Source: Chloroflexi bacterium HGW-Chloroflexi-3 (GTDB lineage Bacteria; Chloroflexota; Anaerolineae; Anaerolineales; Anaerolineaceae). From it: a stretch of 64,000 nucleotides of DNA. The stretch is from positions 1-64,000 of the forward strand of contig PHBX01000003.1 in NCBI GenBank assembly GCA_002842045.1. The letters run 5' to 3'. Of this stretch, positions 17,230 through 27,177 are shown one piece after another. A program made the position numbers and the translations under genes. Positions within the stretch are counted from its first letter, which is position 1; each line of letters starts with the position of its first letter. Below the pieces are notes generated by a model. That model did not search any database. It saw only the letters and a list, made by a program, of their open reading frames with translations, and was not told the DNA's origin.

Positions 17230-18585
17230 ATGTTAAGATCATTATTTCAATCCAGGCTATCGGATCCCATACAGGTAGGGGAGGAAGCAAACCAAATCAG
17301 GATCAATTTATTGTTGCCAATTGTTGTCGTCAGCTTAATATTCATGATAGCTTCCGCGTTGGTAACTTTGATTTTTAAAGAATACAGACTTTTGGTGGCA
17401 TTTACCATCAGCGCGATCATTCTTTTTGTTTGCTTTGATCTACTCAGGAATAAAATTTTACAGGTTCCGGCCATTCTTTTTATGATCCAGGGATATGTGT
17501 TAATAACCGCTTTGCTATTGTTTGAGTCTGTTAATCAATTATCCGGGATTATATTTGTCATTTATTATTTGATGATCGCGGGGATGATTTTTAATCCCAA
17601 AGGTTTCGCTCTGATTTTCATTTATAGTGCAGGTTTGGTTTTCCTGATGGTGTCTGGAATCTTCCCACCTATTTTTCGATCACTTGCATTGCCAGGTTGG
17701 TTTAGCAATCAGGTTAGCCTGGTTGTGGCGATTGGATCGATCGGTTTGGTTGGGTATCTTTCCTGCCGGGCATTAACCCAATCATTGGATATCGCTATCA
17801 GCGCGAATAAAATTCGTGATGATGTGGAGCAAGAGAAAAAGAAATTTGAGTCAATTGTTGAACAAAGCCCCCAGTCCATTTTTATTAAGGATGATACATC
17901 CATTTATCAATCCGCCGTAATTGGTCCTTTGACAGATGGAAGTGGTGAAATCACCCATTATGTGGCCTATGAGGATGATATAACTACGCGTAAAGAGATG
18001 GCGTATAAAATTAACGAATTGGAAAAGCAACTTCAGGAGAATTCAGGCGAACTGACCCAGTTAAAAGAACAATTACAGGACCAGTCTTTACGGGATCGAT
18101 TAACCGATTTGTTTAATCGAGTCTATCTGAGTGAAATACTGCCACGTGAGATCTTACGCTCGGATCGAGCGAGGAATCTTTTAATTTTCATGACTATCGA
18201 TATTGATCATTTTGAATTAATCAACGAAAGGTATGGTCATTCCACGGGGGATCTTGTGTTGCAAAGATTTTCGAAATATATTACAGAATCCATAGGACGC
18301 TATGATCTGGCTTTTCGATATGGGGGTGATAAATTATTGCTGCTGTTTTCAGCAAAAACGAATGAATTTGGATTGACACGCGCAGAAGAATTGCGGAAGA
18401 CATTTGAGAATGACCCAATTCAGTGCGATGGACGAGAAATCCTTCTGACGGTTTCTATCGGAATTGCGGTGTACCCACTGCATGGCAAGCAGGAAGATGA
18501 AATATTGACCAAGGTAGAAAAAGCGCTCGAAATTTCCCGACTATCCGGGGGAAATCGGGTCACACTTTGGTCGGAGAATTTGTAA
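17230..18585 (+). CDS. Membrane GGDEF-family protein with degenerate active site
   Basis: 451 residues: about six hydrophobic segments in the first 190, a short coiled region, a shrunken PAS remnant (FESIVEQSPQSIFIKDD running directly into DGSGEITHYVAYEDDI), a coiled coil, then a GGDEF domain. The domain has normal DRLTDLFNRVYL, DIDHFELINERYGHSTGD and SIGIAVYP motifs, but the signature GGDEF reads GGDKL (residues 365-369), so the catalytic Glu is Lys. It is probably inactive as a diguanylate cyclase and may act as a c-di-GMP or GTP sensor. The frame extends to a TTG at 17182, but AGGAGG at 17213-17218 favours the ATG at 17230. Confidence 0.8.
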   Translation: MLRSLFQSRLSDPIQVGEEANQIRINLLLPIVVVSLIFMIASALVTLIFKEYRLLVAFTISAIILFVCFDLLRNKILQVPAILFMIQGYVLITALLLFESVNQLSGIIFVIYYLMIAGMIFNPKGFALIFIYSAGLVFLMVSGIFPPIFRSLALPGWFSNQVSLVVAIGSIGLVGYLSCRALTQSLDIAISANKIRDDVEQEKKKFESIVEQSPQSIFIKDDTSIYQSAVIGPLTDGSGEITHYVAYEDDITTRKEMAYKINELEKQLQENSGELTQLKEQLQDQSLRDRLTDLFNRVYLSEILPREILRSDRARNLLIFMTIDIDHFELINERYGHSTGDLVLQRFSKYITESIGRYDLAFRYGGDKLLLLFSAKTNEFGLTRAEELRKTFENDPIQCDGREILLTVSIGIAVYPLHGKQEDEILTKVEKALEISRLSGGNRVTLWSENL

Positions 18586-18611
18586 TACATGACGTGATGA
18601 GGAGGTATTGA

Positions 18612-19553
18612 ATGAATAAACGCGATTTGGTATTGCAGGTGCTGGATGAATCCGAACAACAGACTTATATCCCGGCGGCGTTTTTTCTGCACTTTGACCC
18701 CCAATATCATCATGGGCACGTAGCCATCGATAAGCATCTGGAATATTTCCGTTACACAGGCATGGATTTTGTCAAGATTCAATATGAGACTGTCTTTCCC
18801 TTCCGTGAAGAGATCCGCAAACCAGAGGACTGGCTGAAGATGCCGCTATACGGTATGGATTTTTACCAGGATCAGGTGGAAATTGCCCGCGGTTTGGTGC
18901 AGGCAGCCGGGAAAGAAACCCTGGTGATCATGACTCTGTATTCGCCTTTTATGTGCGCCGGGCATACAGTAGGTGGAGATGTTCTGATGGATCAGATTCG
19001 CGTGAATCCTGAACCGGTGAAAAAAGGGATGGAAACCATCACTGAAAGTTTGCGTACCTTTGTGCGTGCCTGTATTGCTGCCGGGGTGGATGGCTTTTAT
19101 CATTCCACGCAGGGTGGTGAAACCGGCCGCCTGGAGGGCTCTTCATTGTTTGAGGAATGCGTGAAACCTTTTGACCTCTCCCTGATGAATGAGATCAATG
19201 AAAAATGTGAATTCAACATTCTGCATGTCTGTGATTACGTGGATGGTTATACCGACCTGACCCCCTTCCTGGATTATCCTGGCGATGTAGTCAACTGCAG
19301 CCTGAAGCTGGGAGAACAACATCTGAGCCCGCAGCAGGTGGCGGATACGTTTGGCAGACCGTTCATGGGCGGTGTGGAGCGTTTGGGGGCGATTCTCACC
19401 GGTTCATCTGCAGATGTAAAGGGTATAGTTCGAGACGTTTTAGATTCTGCTCCAGATCGGTTTATTCTGGGGGCGGATTGCACCATCCCATCCACGGTGA
19501 ATTGGGAAAACCTTAAAATTGCCATTCAAACAGTTCACAATTATCGTCAGTGA
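18612..19553 (+). CDS. Uroporphyrinogen decarboxylase-family protein
   Basis: 313-residue TIM-barrel protein of the UroD/MtaA superfamily. Recognisable stretches are FFLHFDPQYHHGHVAIDKH, GMDFVKIQYE, CIAAGVDGFYHSTQGGE and FILGADCTIPS near the end. True heme-pathway HemE has conserved N-terminal Arg residues (the PVWFMRQAGR segment) that are absent, so this is a paralogue of the kind linked to corrinoid-dependent methyl transfer or unknown decarboxylation. No corrinoid protein or methyltransferase partner is beside it. A good GAGGAGG ribosome site precedes the ATG. It is followed by the CPBP gene after 8 bases. Confidence 0.82.
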   Translation: MNKRDLVLQVLDESEQQTYIPAAFFLHFDPQYHHGHVAIDKHLEYFRYTGMDFVKIQYETVFPFREEIRKPEDWLKMPLYGMDFYQDQVEIARGLVQAAGKETLVIMTLYSPFMCAGHTVGGDVLMDQIRVNPEPVKKGMETITESLRTFVRACIAAGVDGFYHSTQGGETGRLEGSSLFEECVKPFDLSLMNEINEKCEFNILHVCDYVDGYTDLTPFLDYPGDVVNCSLKLGEQHLSPQQVADTFGRPFMGGVERLGAILTGSSADVKGIVRDVLDSAPDRFILGADCTIPSTVNWENLKIAIQTVHNYRQ

Positions 19554-19561
19554 GGAGGGTA

Positions 19562-20608
19562 ATGAAGAACACATTCTACAACAAAGAACAAAGAAGAATA
19601 CGCGCCTTGTGGCGAATTCTGATCCAGGGAGGACTATTCCTGTTGGGGTTAACCTTGATCAGCACGGTTCTGGGGGTCATTGCCATGCTCATCATGGCTG
19701 CGACCGGGCAGGCTGATCTGGAATTGTTACTCAATCAGGAAGCCTTGATGGGCGCTTTAATGAGTTTGGGAGGGGGTTGGTTTTTTGCGCTGATTGGGGT
19801 TGGCACGGTGGTGGTCATCGTCCTGACTTTTTTGCTGGCTGGCTGGTTGCTCGACCGGCGCAAGTTTACCGAATTTGGTTTCCATTTTTCTCGTCAATGG
19901 TGGTTGGATCTGGGTTTTGGGCTGGTGTTAGGCGCTGTCTTAATGATGATGATCTTTCTAATTGAACTGGCTGCTGGTTGGATCACAATTGCAGGCACTA
20001 TGCGAACCAGTGGCTCCTCCTTCCTGAGCGGGTGGTTGGCAATGTTAGTAGGGTTTATTTGCGTGGGGATTTATGAAGAGATGTTGTTTCGCGGATATCA
20101 TTTAAGAAATATTGTTGAAGGCTTAAATTGGAAAAAATTAGGTCCGCGGAGCGCTTTGTGGATTGGATATATTCTTTCTTCTTCCATTTTTGGCCTCGCA
20201 CATGCCACTAATCCGAATGCCACATGGATTTCCACGCTCAATCTGGTATTGGCAGGTTTGTTCCTCGGCCTGGGATTTGTATTGACCGGAGAATTGGCTA
20301 TCCCGATAGGTCTACACATCACCTGGAATTTCTTTCAGGGCAATATTTTTGGATTTCCGGTCAGTGGGTCCAGGAGCGGTACCAGTCTGATCAGCATACA
20401 GCAAGGTGGTCCTGATTTACTCACCGGAGGAGCCTTTGGTCCTGAAGCCGGGTTGGTGGGGATCCTGGCGATTCTGGTGGGTTCTGCGCTGACAATCCTG
20501 TATGTTCGCAAGACCAGGGGAGAAGTGCGCCTGCGCACGGAACTGGCCGAATATCAGAAACCGGTCATTAAAGCGGCCATCCATCCTGAAATTATGGTCA
20601 ATGAATAG
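19562..20608 (+). CDS. CPBP-family intramembrane glutamic protease
   Basis: 348 residues, multi-pass. The CPBP (Abi, Rce1-like) motifs are complete: motif 1 YEEMLFRG (Glu172-Glu173 and Arg), motif 2 FGLAHATNPN, and motif 3 HITWNFFQGN. Motif residues lie within adjacent membrane helices, as in the family. Bacterial members process peptides or act in self-immunity. ATG 19562 follows GAGGAGGGT immediately after the UroD-family stop, so the two genes are co-transcribed. Confidence 0.9.
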   Translation: MKNTFYNKEQRRIRALWRILIQGGLFLLGLTLISTVLGVIAMLIMAATGQADLELLLNQEALMGALMSLGGGWFFALIGVGTVVVIVLTFLLAGWLLDRRKFTEFGFHFSRQWWLDLGFGLVLGAVLMMMIFLIELAAGWITIAGTMRTSGSSFLSGWLAMLVGFICVGIYEEMLFRGYHLRNIVEGLNWKKLGPRSALWIGYILSSSIFGLAHATNPNATWISTLNLVLAGLFLGLGFVLTGELAIPIGLHITWNFFQGNIFGFPVSGSRSGTSLISIQQGGPDLLTGGAFGPEAGLVGILAILVGSALTILYVRKTRGEVRLRTELAEYQKPVIKAAIHPEIMVNE

Positions 20609-20816
20609 ATCGCCCAGTTTACTGACTATCGAATATATCGTCTTTGGTTGACAAAAATCCAGAAAAAGATGATGCCTGTTATTTGATTTATTCTCAGGGA
20701 TGACTACAATCTTAAGAAGAGGTTAGGCTGGTCTCTCAGGAGGAATCTCGTGAGAGATTGGTTTTGGATTTTCACCTCTTTATAGAAAAACATAACTGTT
20801 TACAGGAGGAATTTTC

Positions 20817-21842
20817 ATGGCAAGTTCACCATTCGCGTCAAATATAGATACGATCATGACGATTGAAAGGCATATTCTGGAACAGCAACGCTTCCATCCC
20901 GAAGCAACCGGTGTTTTGACCAATTTATTGTACGATATTGCGCTGGCAGGCAAAATGATCGCCAGTCAGATGTCGAAAGCCGGATTGGCGCAAATTCTTG
21001 GAAAAACCGGCGATGTGAATGTGCAGGGTGAACAGGTGATGAAACTGGATAGATTGGCGGATGAAACTCTCTATATGCTCAATGATCACACCGGTCGATT
21101 GGCGGTGATCGCATCCGAGGAGCACAAGGACATAATCCCCATCCCAGAGCAATACCCAACCGGGAAATATGTGCTGCTGTATGATCCATTGGACGGCTCC
21201 TCCAATATTGATTTCAATGTGGGCGTGGGGACCATCTTTGCCATTTATTCCCGGGTGAGTACTTCCGGAGCTGGAACAATCGAAGATTGCATTCAAAATG
21301 GGAGAAAGATGGTGGCGGCTGGTTACATTGTATATGGTGCCAGTACGATGTTTGTTTACTCCACCGGTCAGGGTGTGCATGGCTTCACCCTGGATCCATC
21401 GATTGGTGAATTTCTGCTTTCGCATGAAAATATCCGCATGCCCAATACCCCGACTTATTACAGCGTCAACCAGGGTTACTTTAATCGCTGGTCTCCCGGG
21501 GTTCAGAAGTTCACACAACATTTACAGGCAATGACCAGCGAGACCCAATCCATCTCGATGCGCTATGTGGGTTCTCTGGTGGTCGATTTCCACCGCACGC
21601 TCCTGTCGGGTGGCATATTCTATTATCCCTGGGATATTTCCAAACCGGAAGGCAAGTTGCGATTGACCTATGAAGCCAATCCGCTGGCATTTATCGCAGA
21701 GCAGGCAGGTGGGGCAGCCTCGACAGGGTTTGAGGATATCCTCGATTTACAACCACGCAGTCTGCACCAACGCACTCCTTTGTTCGTCGGAAATATAGAT
21801 CTGGTGCGACAGGCAGAGGAATATATCCGTAAGTACGGTTAA
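20817..21842 (+). CDS. fbp: Fructose-1,6-bisphosphatase, class I
   Basis: 341-residue gluconeogenic phosphatase, Mg2+-dependent, cytoplasmic. The metal-site segments are the EEHKD following VIASE, the family signature [19 protein letters not shown], and the C-terminal substrate region [20 protein letters not shown] with the conserved GGxAS. Length and motif order are those of class I FBPases. The ribosome site AGGAGG sits before the ATG. A small stem TCTCTCA/TGAGAGA (about 20732-20757) lies in the leader and could affect expression. Gluconeogenesis fits growth on the C3 products of the aldolases in this window. Confidence 0.95.
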   Translation: MASSPFASNIDTIMTIERHILEQQRFHPEATGVLTNLLYDIALAGKMIASQMSKAGLAQILGKTGDVNVQGEQVMKLDRLADETLYMLNDHTGRLAVIASEEHKDIIPIPEQYPTGKYVLLYDPLDGSSNIDFNVGVGTIFAIYSRVSTSGAGTIEDCIQNGRKMVAAGYIVYGASTMFVYSTGQGVHGFTLDPSIGEFLLSHENIRMPNTPTYYSVNQGYFNRWSPGVQKFTQHLQAMTSETQSISMRYVGSLVVDFHRTLLSGGIFYYPWDISKPEGKLRLTYEANPLAFIAEQAGGAASTGFEDILDLQPRSLHQRTPLFVGNIDLVRQAEEYIRKYG

Positions 21843-21938
21843 TATAGGATTTCAACACAATTAATCTTCTTTTTCAGGCAAAATCCTCTATAATATGAAT
21901 GAACCGATACAAATTCATCGCTGGAAAGGTGGTGTGAC

Positions 21939-22190
21939 TTGCGTTTTCCCCCGTATTTATTCGGCTATCCGATGACGAATGAGTTGTGGTATGTACTGGT
22001 TTTCATTGGGGCAGTACTGGTTATGTGGTTATTAACCAAAATATTCAGGACTTTGAGTAGGGACTTTGCGGCTGGATTTATTATTTTTATTTTAATTATC
22101 GGTTTTATGATACTGTTGTTGAATCTTACCAGTGGAAGTTCGCAGATTGAGAGCGGAGTCGAACGCTGGTTCAACAATTTGTTCCGCTGA
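21939..22190 (+). CDS. Small two-helix membrane protein, unknown
   Basis: 83 residues with two hydrophobic helices (ELWYVLVFIGAVLVMWLL and AAGFIIFILIIGFMILLL) separated by a basic loop and followed by a short polar tail. The start is a TTG at 21939 after AAAGGTGG; an ATG at 21972 gives a 72-residue version. It lies between fbp and the GH4 gene without clear relation to either. No family recognised. Confidence 0.55.
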   Translation: MRFPPYLFGYPMTNELWYVLVFIGAVLVMWLLTKIFRTLSRDFAAGFIIFILIIGFMILLLNLTSGSSQIESGVERWFNNLFR

Positions 22191-22245
22191 TAAGTTATTC
22201 AAAAATAAATTAACGACAGACCAATACAGCACAGAAGGATCATAA

Positions 22246-23550
22246 ATGAAAATTGCAGTCATTGGCGCAGGCTCCACCTATACACCTGAGTTAGTCAACG
22301 GCTTTTTAGACCGGGTGGATAGATTACCAGTCGAAGAAATCTACCTGATGGATATTGACTCTGCCCGTTTACAAGTGGTGGGTGGTTTTGCGCAACGTCT
22401 GGTGAATCGTGCGGGTGTGCCCATTCGGATTGTTTTCAGTGGGGATCGCCAACATGCGCTTGCAGGCGCAGATGTTGTGATCACTCAGCTGCGGGTGGGT
22501 CAGATGGTGGCACGTCGCGAGGATGAATATCTTGGGCGCCGGCATGATCTGGTCGGTCAGGAGACGACCGGCATTGGGGGGATGTCTAAAGCTTTGCGTA
22601 CAATACCGGTCATCCTTGATCTATGTGATCAGATAATGCAGGTAGCTCCGGAAGCGCTTTTGCTGAATTTCACCAATCCCTCCGGATTGATCATGGAAGC
22701 CATTCAGCGCTACGTCCCAAAAATCAAAGCGGCAGGTGTATGTAATTCGGCTTTTACCACCAAAATGAAGATCCTGCAGTGGTTATCGGAACAGCATGGA
22801 GTGGCTTACAAAGCAGCGGATGGCGAGTTGTTAACCCTGGGACTGAATCATCTTACCTGGCATTCTGGTTTCAGGCTGAAGGGTCAGGATGTCTGGGATG
22901 AAGTCTTCAACGGGTATGTACAACAACTGCGTGCTATGCCAGAACCACCTTTTAATCCGGATTTTATCGAAAAACAACGCGTAATCCCAAACGACTATCT
23001 TGAATATTATTTTCAGGAAGCCAAAAAAGTTTCCATGCAAAAAAACTGGCCACCCTCACGGGCGGAAGAGGTGATGGTAGTGGAAAAAGAATTACTGGCT
23101 CAATATGCTGATCCAGCCTGTGACACAGTTCCAGTGGGATTAATGAAACGTGGTGGTGCTTATTATTCCAGTGTGGCAGCCAGTATGATTGATTCGTATT
23201 GGAATGATCTGGGAGAAATCCACATCGCCAATGTTGCCCATAACGGTCAGGTAAAAGGCTGGGAGAAAGAGTGGGTATTGGAAATGCCTTGCAAGGTAAA
23301 TCGCTCCGGAGTGCAGCCAATCCCTACCCATCCACTGCCACTCTATAATTATGCCTTGCTTGAACAGGTCAAGCAGTACGAGCTGCTGACAGTGGAAGCG
23401 GCGGTGCATGGTGACCGGGCTGCTGCTTACCGGGCCTTGCTGGCACATCCACTCGGCCCCGATGAGGATTTGGCAAATGTGGTGCTGGAGGATATGCTCA
23501 GCACGCACCGGCACTATCTGCCACGTTCAATGTTGTCGGCGATCTGCTGA
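22246..23550 (+). CDS. Glycoside hydrolase family 4, 6-phospho-beta-glucosidase type
   Basis: 434-residue NAD+- and Mn2+-dependent glycosidase that uses a redox elimination mechanism. The Rossmann start IAVIGAGSTYTPELVNGF binds NAD; NFTNPSG, GVCNSAF (metal Cys) and GLNHLTWH (metal His) are the GH4 active-site marks. The STYTPEL form is that of the 6-phospho-beta-glucosidase subgroup (CelF/LicH-like) rather than alpha-galactosidase. It would cleave imported beta-glucoside phosphates in the cytoplasm, but no PTS system is nearby. The AGAAGGAT ribosome site supports the ATG at 22246. Confidence 0.9.
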   Translation: MKIAVIGAGSTYTPELVNGFLDRVDRLPVEEIYLMDIDSARLQVVGGFAQRLVNRAGVPIRIVFSGDRQHALAGADVVITQLRVGQMVARREDEYLGRRHDLVGQETTGIGGMSKALRTIPVILDLCDQIMQVAPEALLLNFTNPSGLIMEAIQRYVPKIKAAGVCNSAFTTKMKILQWLSEQHGVAYKAADGELLTLGLNHLTWHSGFRLKGQDVWDEVFNGYVQQLRAMPEPPFNPDFIEKQRVIPNDYLEYYFQEAKKVSMQKNWPPSRAEEVMVVEKELLAQYADPACDTVPVGLMKRGGAYYSSVAASMIDSYWNDLGEIHIANVAHNGQVKGWEKEWVLEMPCKVNRSGVQPIPTHPLPLYNYALLEQVKQYELLTVEAAVHGDRAAAYRALLAHPLGPDEDLANVVLEDMLSTHRHYLPRSMLSAIC

Positions 23551-23640
23551 GTGACGCTCACCCGGATGTGAACTTCCTGGGTACCCGTGTGGCAGATAGC
23601 TGCCCGTTGAACTAGATCTACCGTCCGGAAAAAATATGGG

Positions 23641-23690
23641 GAAATGATAAAATCCCTGCAATGGGTGATTTGCCGGGATTTTATCATTTC
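23641..23690. terminator. Bidirectional terminator between GH4 and degV genes
   Basis: GAAATGATAAAATCCC (23641-23656) and its exact complement (23675-23690) form a 16-bp stem with an 18-base loop between two convergent genes. The outer part is A/T, giving a T-rich 3' arm in both directions. Confidence 0.7.
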
Positions 23691-23702
23691 AAAAAGATTA
23701 TA

Positions 23703-24587
23703 TTAATCTTCTACTTCCCCATCCTCGACAGGGTAGAAGCAGATGCCGGCGGTGCCAGGGCCGGAGTGTACACCGAGAGCGGGGGTAAGTTCAACGATGA
23801 TCTCTTCAACGACATTGATGCGCCCTTCAATGAGTGCTTTGATCTTGAGGACTTCGTCGCGGGCGGCAGCATGGACGTAAGCGATCTTGACCCTGCCTTT
23901 ATCACCAGCCGTGCGCAGCACTTCTTCTGCCATCATTTTGTAGGCAGCACTGCGGGTGAACGCTTTACCGAGCGGTACGATGACGCCGTCACGCATGCCG
24001 ATCAGCGGCTTAATGTTCACGAGCGAGCCGAGCATGCTGGCAGCTTTGCCGATGCGCCCGCCCATCGCCAGGTACTTGAGCGTGTCCGCGGTCTGGATCA
24101 TTTGGGTGCGCGGGATGATCGAATGGATGCGTGCCAGGATTTGATCGATGGATTTGCCCTGTAAGGCTGCGCGGGCAGCTTCAATCACAGTCCAGCCATG
24201 GCACATCGAGACATTGAGGGTATCGATGACCTCGATGCGTAGTTGCGGCAGGCGCTCGAGAATGGCGCTGCGTCCGATGGTGGCGGCCTGGTAAGCACCG
24301 CTGCTTTTCGAGGACATGTGGATGCTGATAATCTCCTGTGCGCCTTCTTCGGTGGAGAGTTTTTCATAGATGGTCTCATAATCACCGGGCCCGGGGTTGG
24401 CGGTTTTTGGCAATTCATGGGCAATCGGCAGCCAGCGGTAAAACTCTTCACGTTTGATGCTGACCAGATCGCGCAGGACCTCGGTTCCACGGTGAATATA
24501 ATAAGGCACCCAGTGAATATTGAGCGCCTTGAGCATCTCATCGGGGATGGTGGCGATACTATCGGTGACAATGGCAACCTGACTCAT
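23703..24587 (-). CDS. DegV-family fatty-acid-binding protein
   Basis: 294 residues of the DegV family, which bind fatty acids and in Firmicutes serve as FakB subunits presenting exogenous fatty acids to the kinase FakA. Marks are VAIVTDSIATIPDEM at the start, ISIHMSSKSSGAYQAA and VIDTLNVSMCHGW around the lipid pocket, and the C-terminal GPGTAGICFYP. A longer frame begins at 24632, but the ATG at 24587 is preceded by GGAGG with correct spacing. Its codons are richer in G/C than those of its neighbours. No fakA is present here. Confidence 0.9.
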   Translation of the reverse strand: MSQVAIVTDSIATIPDEMLKALNIHWVPYYIHRGTEVLRDLVSIKREEFYRWLPIAHELPKTANPGPGDYETIYEKLSTEEGAQEIISIHMSSKSSGAYQAATIGRSAILERLPQLRIEVIDTLNVSMCHGWTVIEAARAALQGKSIDQILARIHSIIPRTQMIQTADTLKYLAMGGRIGKAASMLGSLVNIKPLIGMRDGVIVPLGKAFTRSAAYKMMAEEVLRTAGDKGRVKIAYVHAAARDEVLKIKALIEGRINVVEEIIVELTPALGVHSGPGTAGICFYPVEDGEVED

Positions 24588-24801
24588 CTTAAACCTCCAA
24601 CATGATAAACATAAACCATGCTTTAGATGCATTATTACTCTATTATTACTATAGAAGCAATGATGTAATCGGAAAAGTGCTTTGAGTCATATTCAGGTCA
24701 TATTTGATTGGTAAAAATGTAAGGTTATTGATATGTGGTATTCACGATTTCTTGATAAATTGGTAATATAATATAAACATATCCAGATTATAGATTGGAT
24801 A

Positions 24802-26814
24802 TTGTTGGAGCAGTACTTGGAAAAATTGACTTTATCGAAGATCGATCTCCGAAAGAAAGCTGTTTTGCAGAGAACGCTGTTGTTACTGGTGCTCCTGATT
24901 TTTGTGAGCGGTGCGTCTGGCTGGATTGTGCAGGCGCAGACGGGTGTGGGGGAGGGTGAAGGAAGCTTACCGCTGGTTGGGGATAAGGGTCAGGGATTGG
25001 TGGAGCGTTTCGAAGAGCAGGACCGGTTGCGGGTGATTGTTCAGCTGAATATACCGTATCAAACAAAGCAGGCAGAGGTCTTGACTCCTTCGATTCATAA
25101 AGCACAGAATGAATTGATGAATGAAATGAGGCCATATTCTGTAAGATTGGTGCATGAATTTGATTACATCCCATTTATGGCAATGGAAGTTGATCGGGCG
25201 GGATTTGAAGGATTACTTAAGTCACCGCTGGTGGTTGGAATTGAAGAAGATCAGATCATGAAGCCTCTGCTCACTGAAAGTGTACCGTTGATCAACGCTG
25301 ATGATGTATGGGCAGCCGGTTATACGGGGGCGGGGCAAGTGGTGGCTGTGCTTGATACGGGGGTGGATAAGAATCATCCGGCATTGGCGGGCAAGGTAGT
25401 TTCTGAGGCATGTTATTCGACCACAAGCACAACATCCAATCCACCAACAACCAGTTTATGTCCGGGTGGAGTAAGTGCTACTACTGCAGTAAATTCAGCG
25501 TTACCTTACATCAGTGGTTATTGTCCTGCTGGAGAATGTGATCATGGTACGCATGTTGCTGGAATTGTAACTGGTAATAATTCTACGATTAAAGGGGTAT
25601 CAAAAGATGCAGATTTAATTGCTATCCAGGTTTTTTCAAGACTTGATGATGGATCTAATGAAGTTGGTAGTTGGCAATCGGACCAAATAAAAGGGCTCGA
25701 AAGAGTTTATACATTAAGTTCTACAAATTCAATAGCTTCGGTAAATCTAAGTTTGGGAGGTGGTTCCTACAGCAATTCTGCAACTTGTGATACATATGTA
25801 GCTTATAAAACAGCAGTTGATAATTTACGAACAGCTGGTATTGTGACAGTTGCTGCTTCCGGTAATGAAGGATATACGAGCTCAATTGCAAGCCCAGCTT
25901 GCATCAGTTCCGTGGTGAGCATTGGAGCAACAACAGATTATGGGACTGAAGTAGTAGCAAATTTCTCGAACAGCGCTTCTATATTGGATTTATTAGCGCC
26001 AGGAGAATGGATAACCTCCTCAATTCCAGGAACGGGATATGCAACCTGGAATGGTACATCCATGGCAACACCACATGTGGCGGGAGCCTGGGCTTTAATT
26101 AGATCCGCGGTTCCTAGTGCAACAGTTGATCAGATTTTGACCGCTTTCAAAACAACGGGGGTTCCAATTCTTGATACGAGAAATGGGATTACAAAACCCC
26201 GGATTGATGTATTAGCTGCAATGGGGTTTTTGAAGGGAACGACGCAGGTGTTTTTACCGTTAGTCACCAAAAACGGGGTTGCATTCTCTGATCCAATTTT
26301 GAATGGAGGGTTTGAAGCTGGTCAGGATGGATCGTGGACGGAGGATTCAAGCCATGGTTATGATTTGATCATGAATTCAGGATTTCCTGCCGGGTTCATT
26401 CCACATGGTGGTACATGGGCAGCATGGCTGGGTGGGGATATTAATGAAATATCACGAATATCCCAGGTTGTATCCATTTCTGCTGCAGGTCCTTACTTGC
26501 ATTTTTGGTATTGGATTGGTTCTGAAGATAGTTGTGGTAATGATTATTTCAGGGTGAAAATCAATGGTGTTGAGAAACTAAGCAACGATCTTTGTGTCGC
26601 CAAGAATACTGGCGGATGGGTAGAGAGGGTAGTTGATTTGTCCGCCTTTACGGGTTCAACCGTGACCTTGATGTTCGAAGTTATGACGAATAGTTCTTTG
26701 AATTCCAACCTATTCCTGGATGATGTCAGCATGTCGAGTGTTTCGACGGCCAGCGCTGTGGTTGTGGATGAGATGCAGGTGTTGGGTGAAGTGACGAGGA
26801 ACAGGATTGAGTAG
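24802..26814 (+). CDS. Secreted subtilisin-like serine protease (S8) with C-terminal domain
   Basis: 670 residues: TTG start, signal-type hydrophobic segment (residues 27-42), an inhibitor-I9-like propeptide (about 60-145), an S8 catalytic domain with Asp185 (VLDTGVDKNHP), His248 (DHGTHVAG) and Ser420 (NGTSMATPHVAG), and a C-terminal jelly-roll-like domain (from about 495) with ILNGGFEAGQDGSW and later FLDDVSMS, typical of MAM/CBM-like sandwich modules. It should be an extracellular protease. The catalytic core (about 25400-26230) is visibly more A/T-rich than the propeptide and tail, hinting at a mosaic gene. Ribosome site at the TTG is poor. Confidence 0.9.
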   Translation: MLEQYLEKLTLSKIDLRKKAVLQRTLLLLVLLIFVSGASGWIVQAQTGVGEGEGSLPLVGDKGQGLVERFEEQDRLRVIVQLNIPYQTKQAEVLTPSIHKAQNELMNEMRPYSVRLVHEFDYIPFMAMEVDRAGFEGLLKSPLVVGIEEDQIMKPLLTESVPLINADDVWAAGYTGAGQVVAVLDTGVDKNHPALAGKVVSEACYSTTSTTSNPPTTSLCPGGVSATTAVNSALPYISGYCPAGECDHGTHVAGIVTGNNSTIKGVSKDADLIAIQVFSRLDDGSNEVGSWQSDQIKGLERVYTLSSTNSIASVNLSLGGGSYSNSATCDTYVAYKTAVDNLRTAGIVTVAASGNEGYTSSIASPACISSVVSIGATTDYGTEVVANFSNSASILDLLAPGEWITSSIPGTGYATWNGTSMATPHVAGAWALIRSAVPSATVDQILTAFKTTGVPILDTRNGITKPRIDVLAAMGFLKGTTQVFLPLVTKNGVAFSDPILNGGFEAGQDGSWTEDSSHGYDLIMNSGFPAGFIPHGGTWAAWLGGDINEISRISQVVSISAAGPYLHFWYWIGSEDSCGNDYFRVKINGVEKLSNDLCVAKNTGGWVERVVDLSAFTGSTVTLMFEVMTNSSLNSNLFLDDVSMSSVSTASAVVVDEMQVLGEVTRNRIE

Positions 26815-27177
26815 TTTTAGGAGAATGATCCGAATCCAAAGGGCATGATAAGACCTTCCCAGTGGGTAGGTAATAATCCTGCCGTCAACGAATAGAAAAC
26901 GAATGAACGAATGGGTACAATGTGTTCGAATGGGGAAGGGTGTAAAATGTAGGGGAACGGTCCGTGACCTTCTTCGGGGATTGGGAGATCTGCCGTCCAC
27001 GAACCCACAGGGTGATATGCGACATGAATTCACGAATTAGTGTAGTGCACGCAAGGATAATGGTGTCAGAGTTCAGATCTTTAATGGATGGGTACCTCTC
27101 CCTTCTGGTGCATTGCACTTAAGGACCAAAATTCTACATTGACTGGAAAGGTGCGATGAAGAATCTTGAGTTCAAAA

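Noticed and set aside
18612..19553. Heme biosynthesis enzyme HemE
   Set aside because: The N-terminal substrate-binding arginine motif of HemE is missing and no other heme gene is nearby, so only the superfamily is called.
23661..24164. Long plus-strand frame opposite degV
   Set aside because: It is an antisense shadow of the G/C-rich degV gene with no ribosome site and no recognisable protein.
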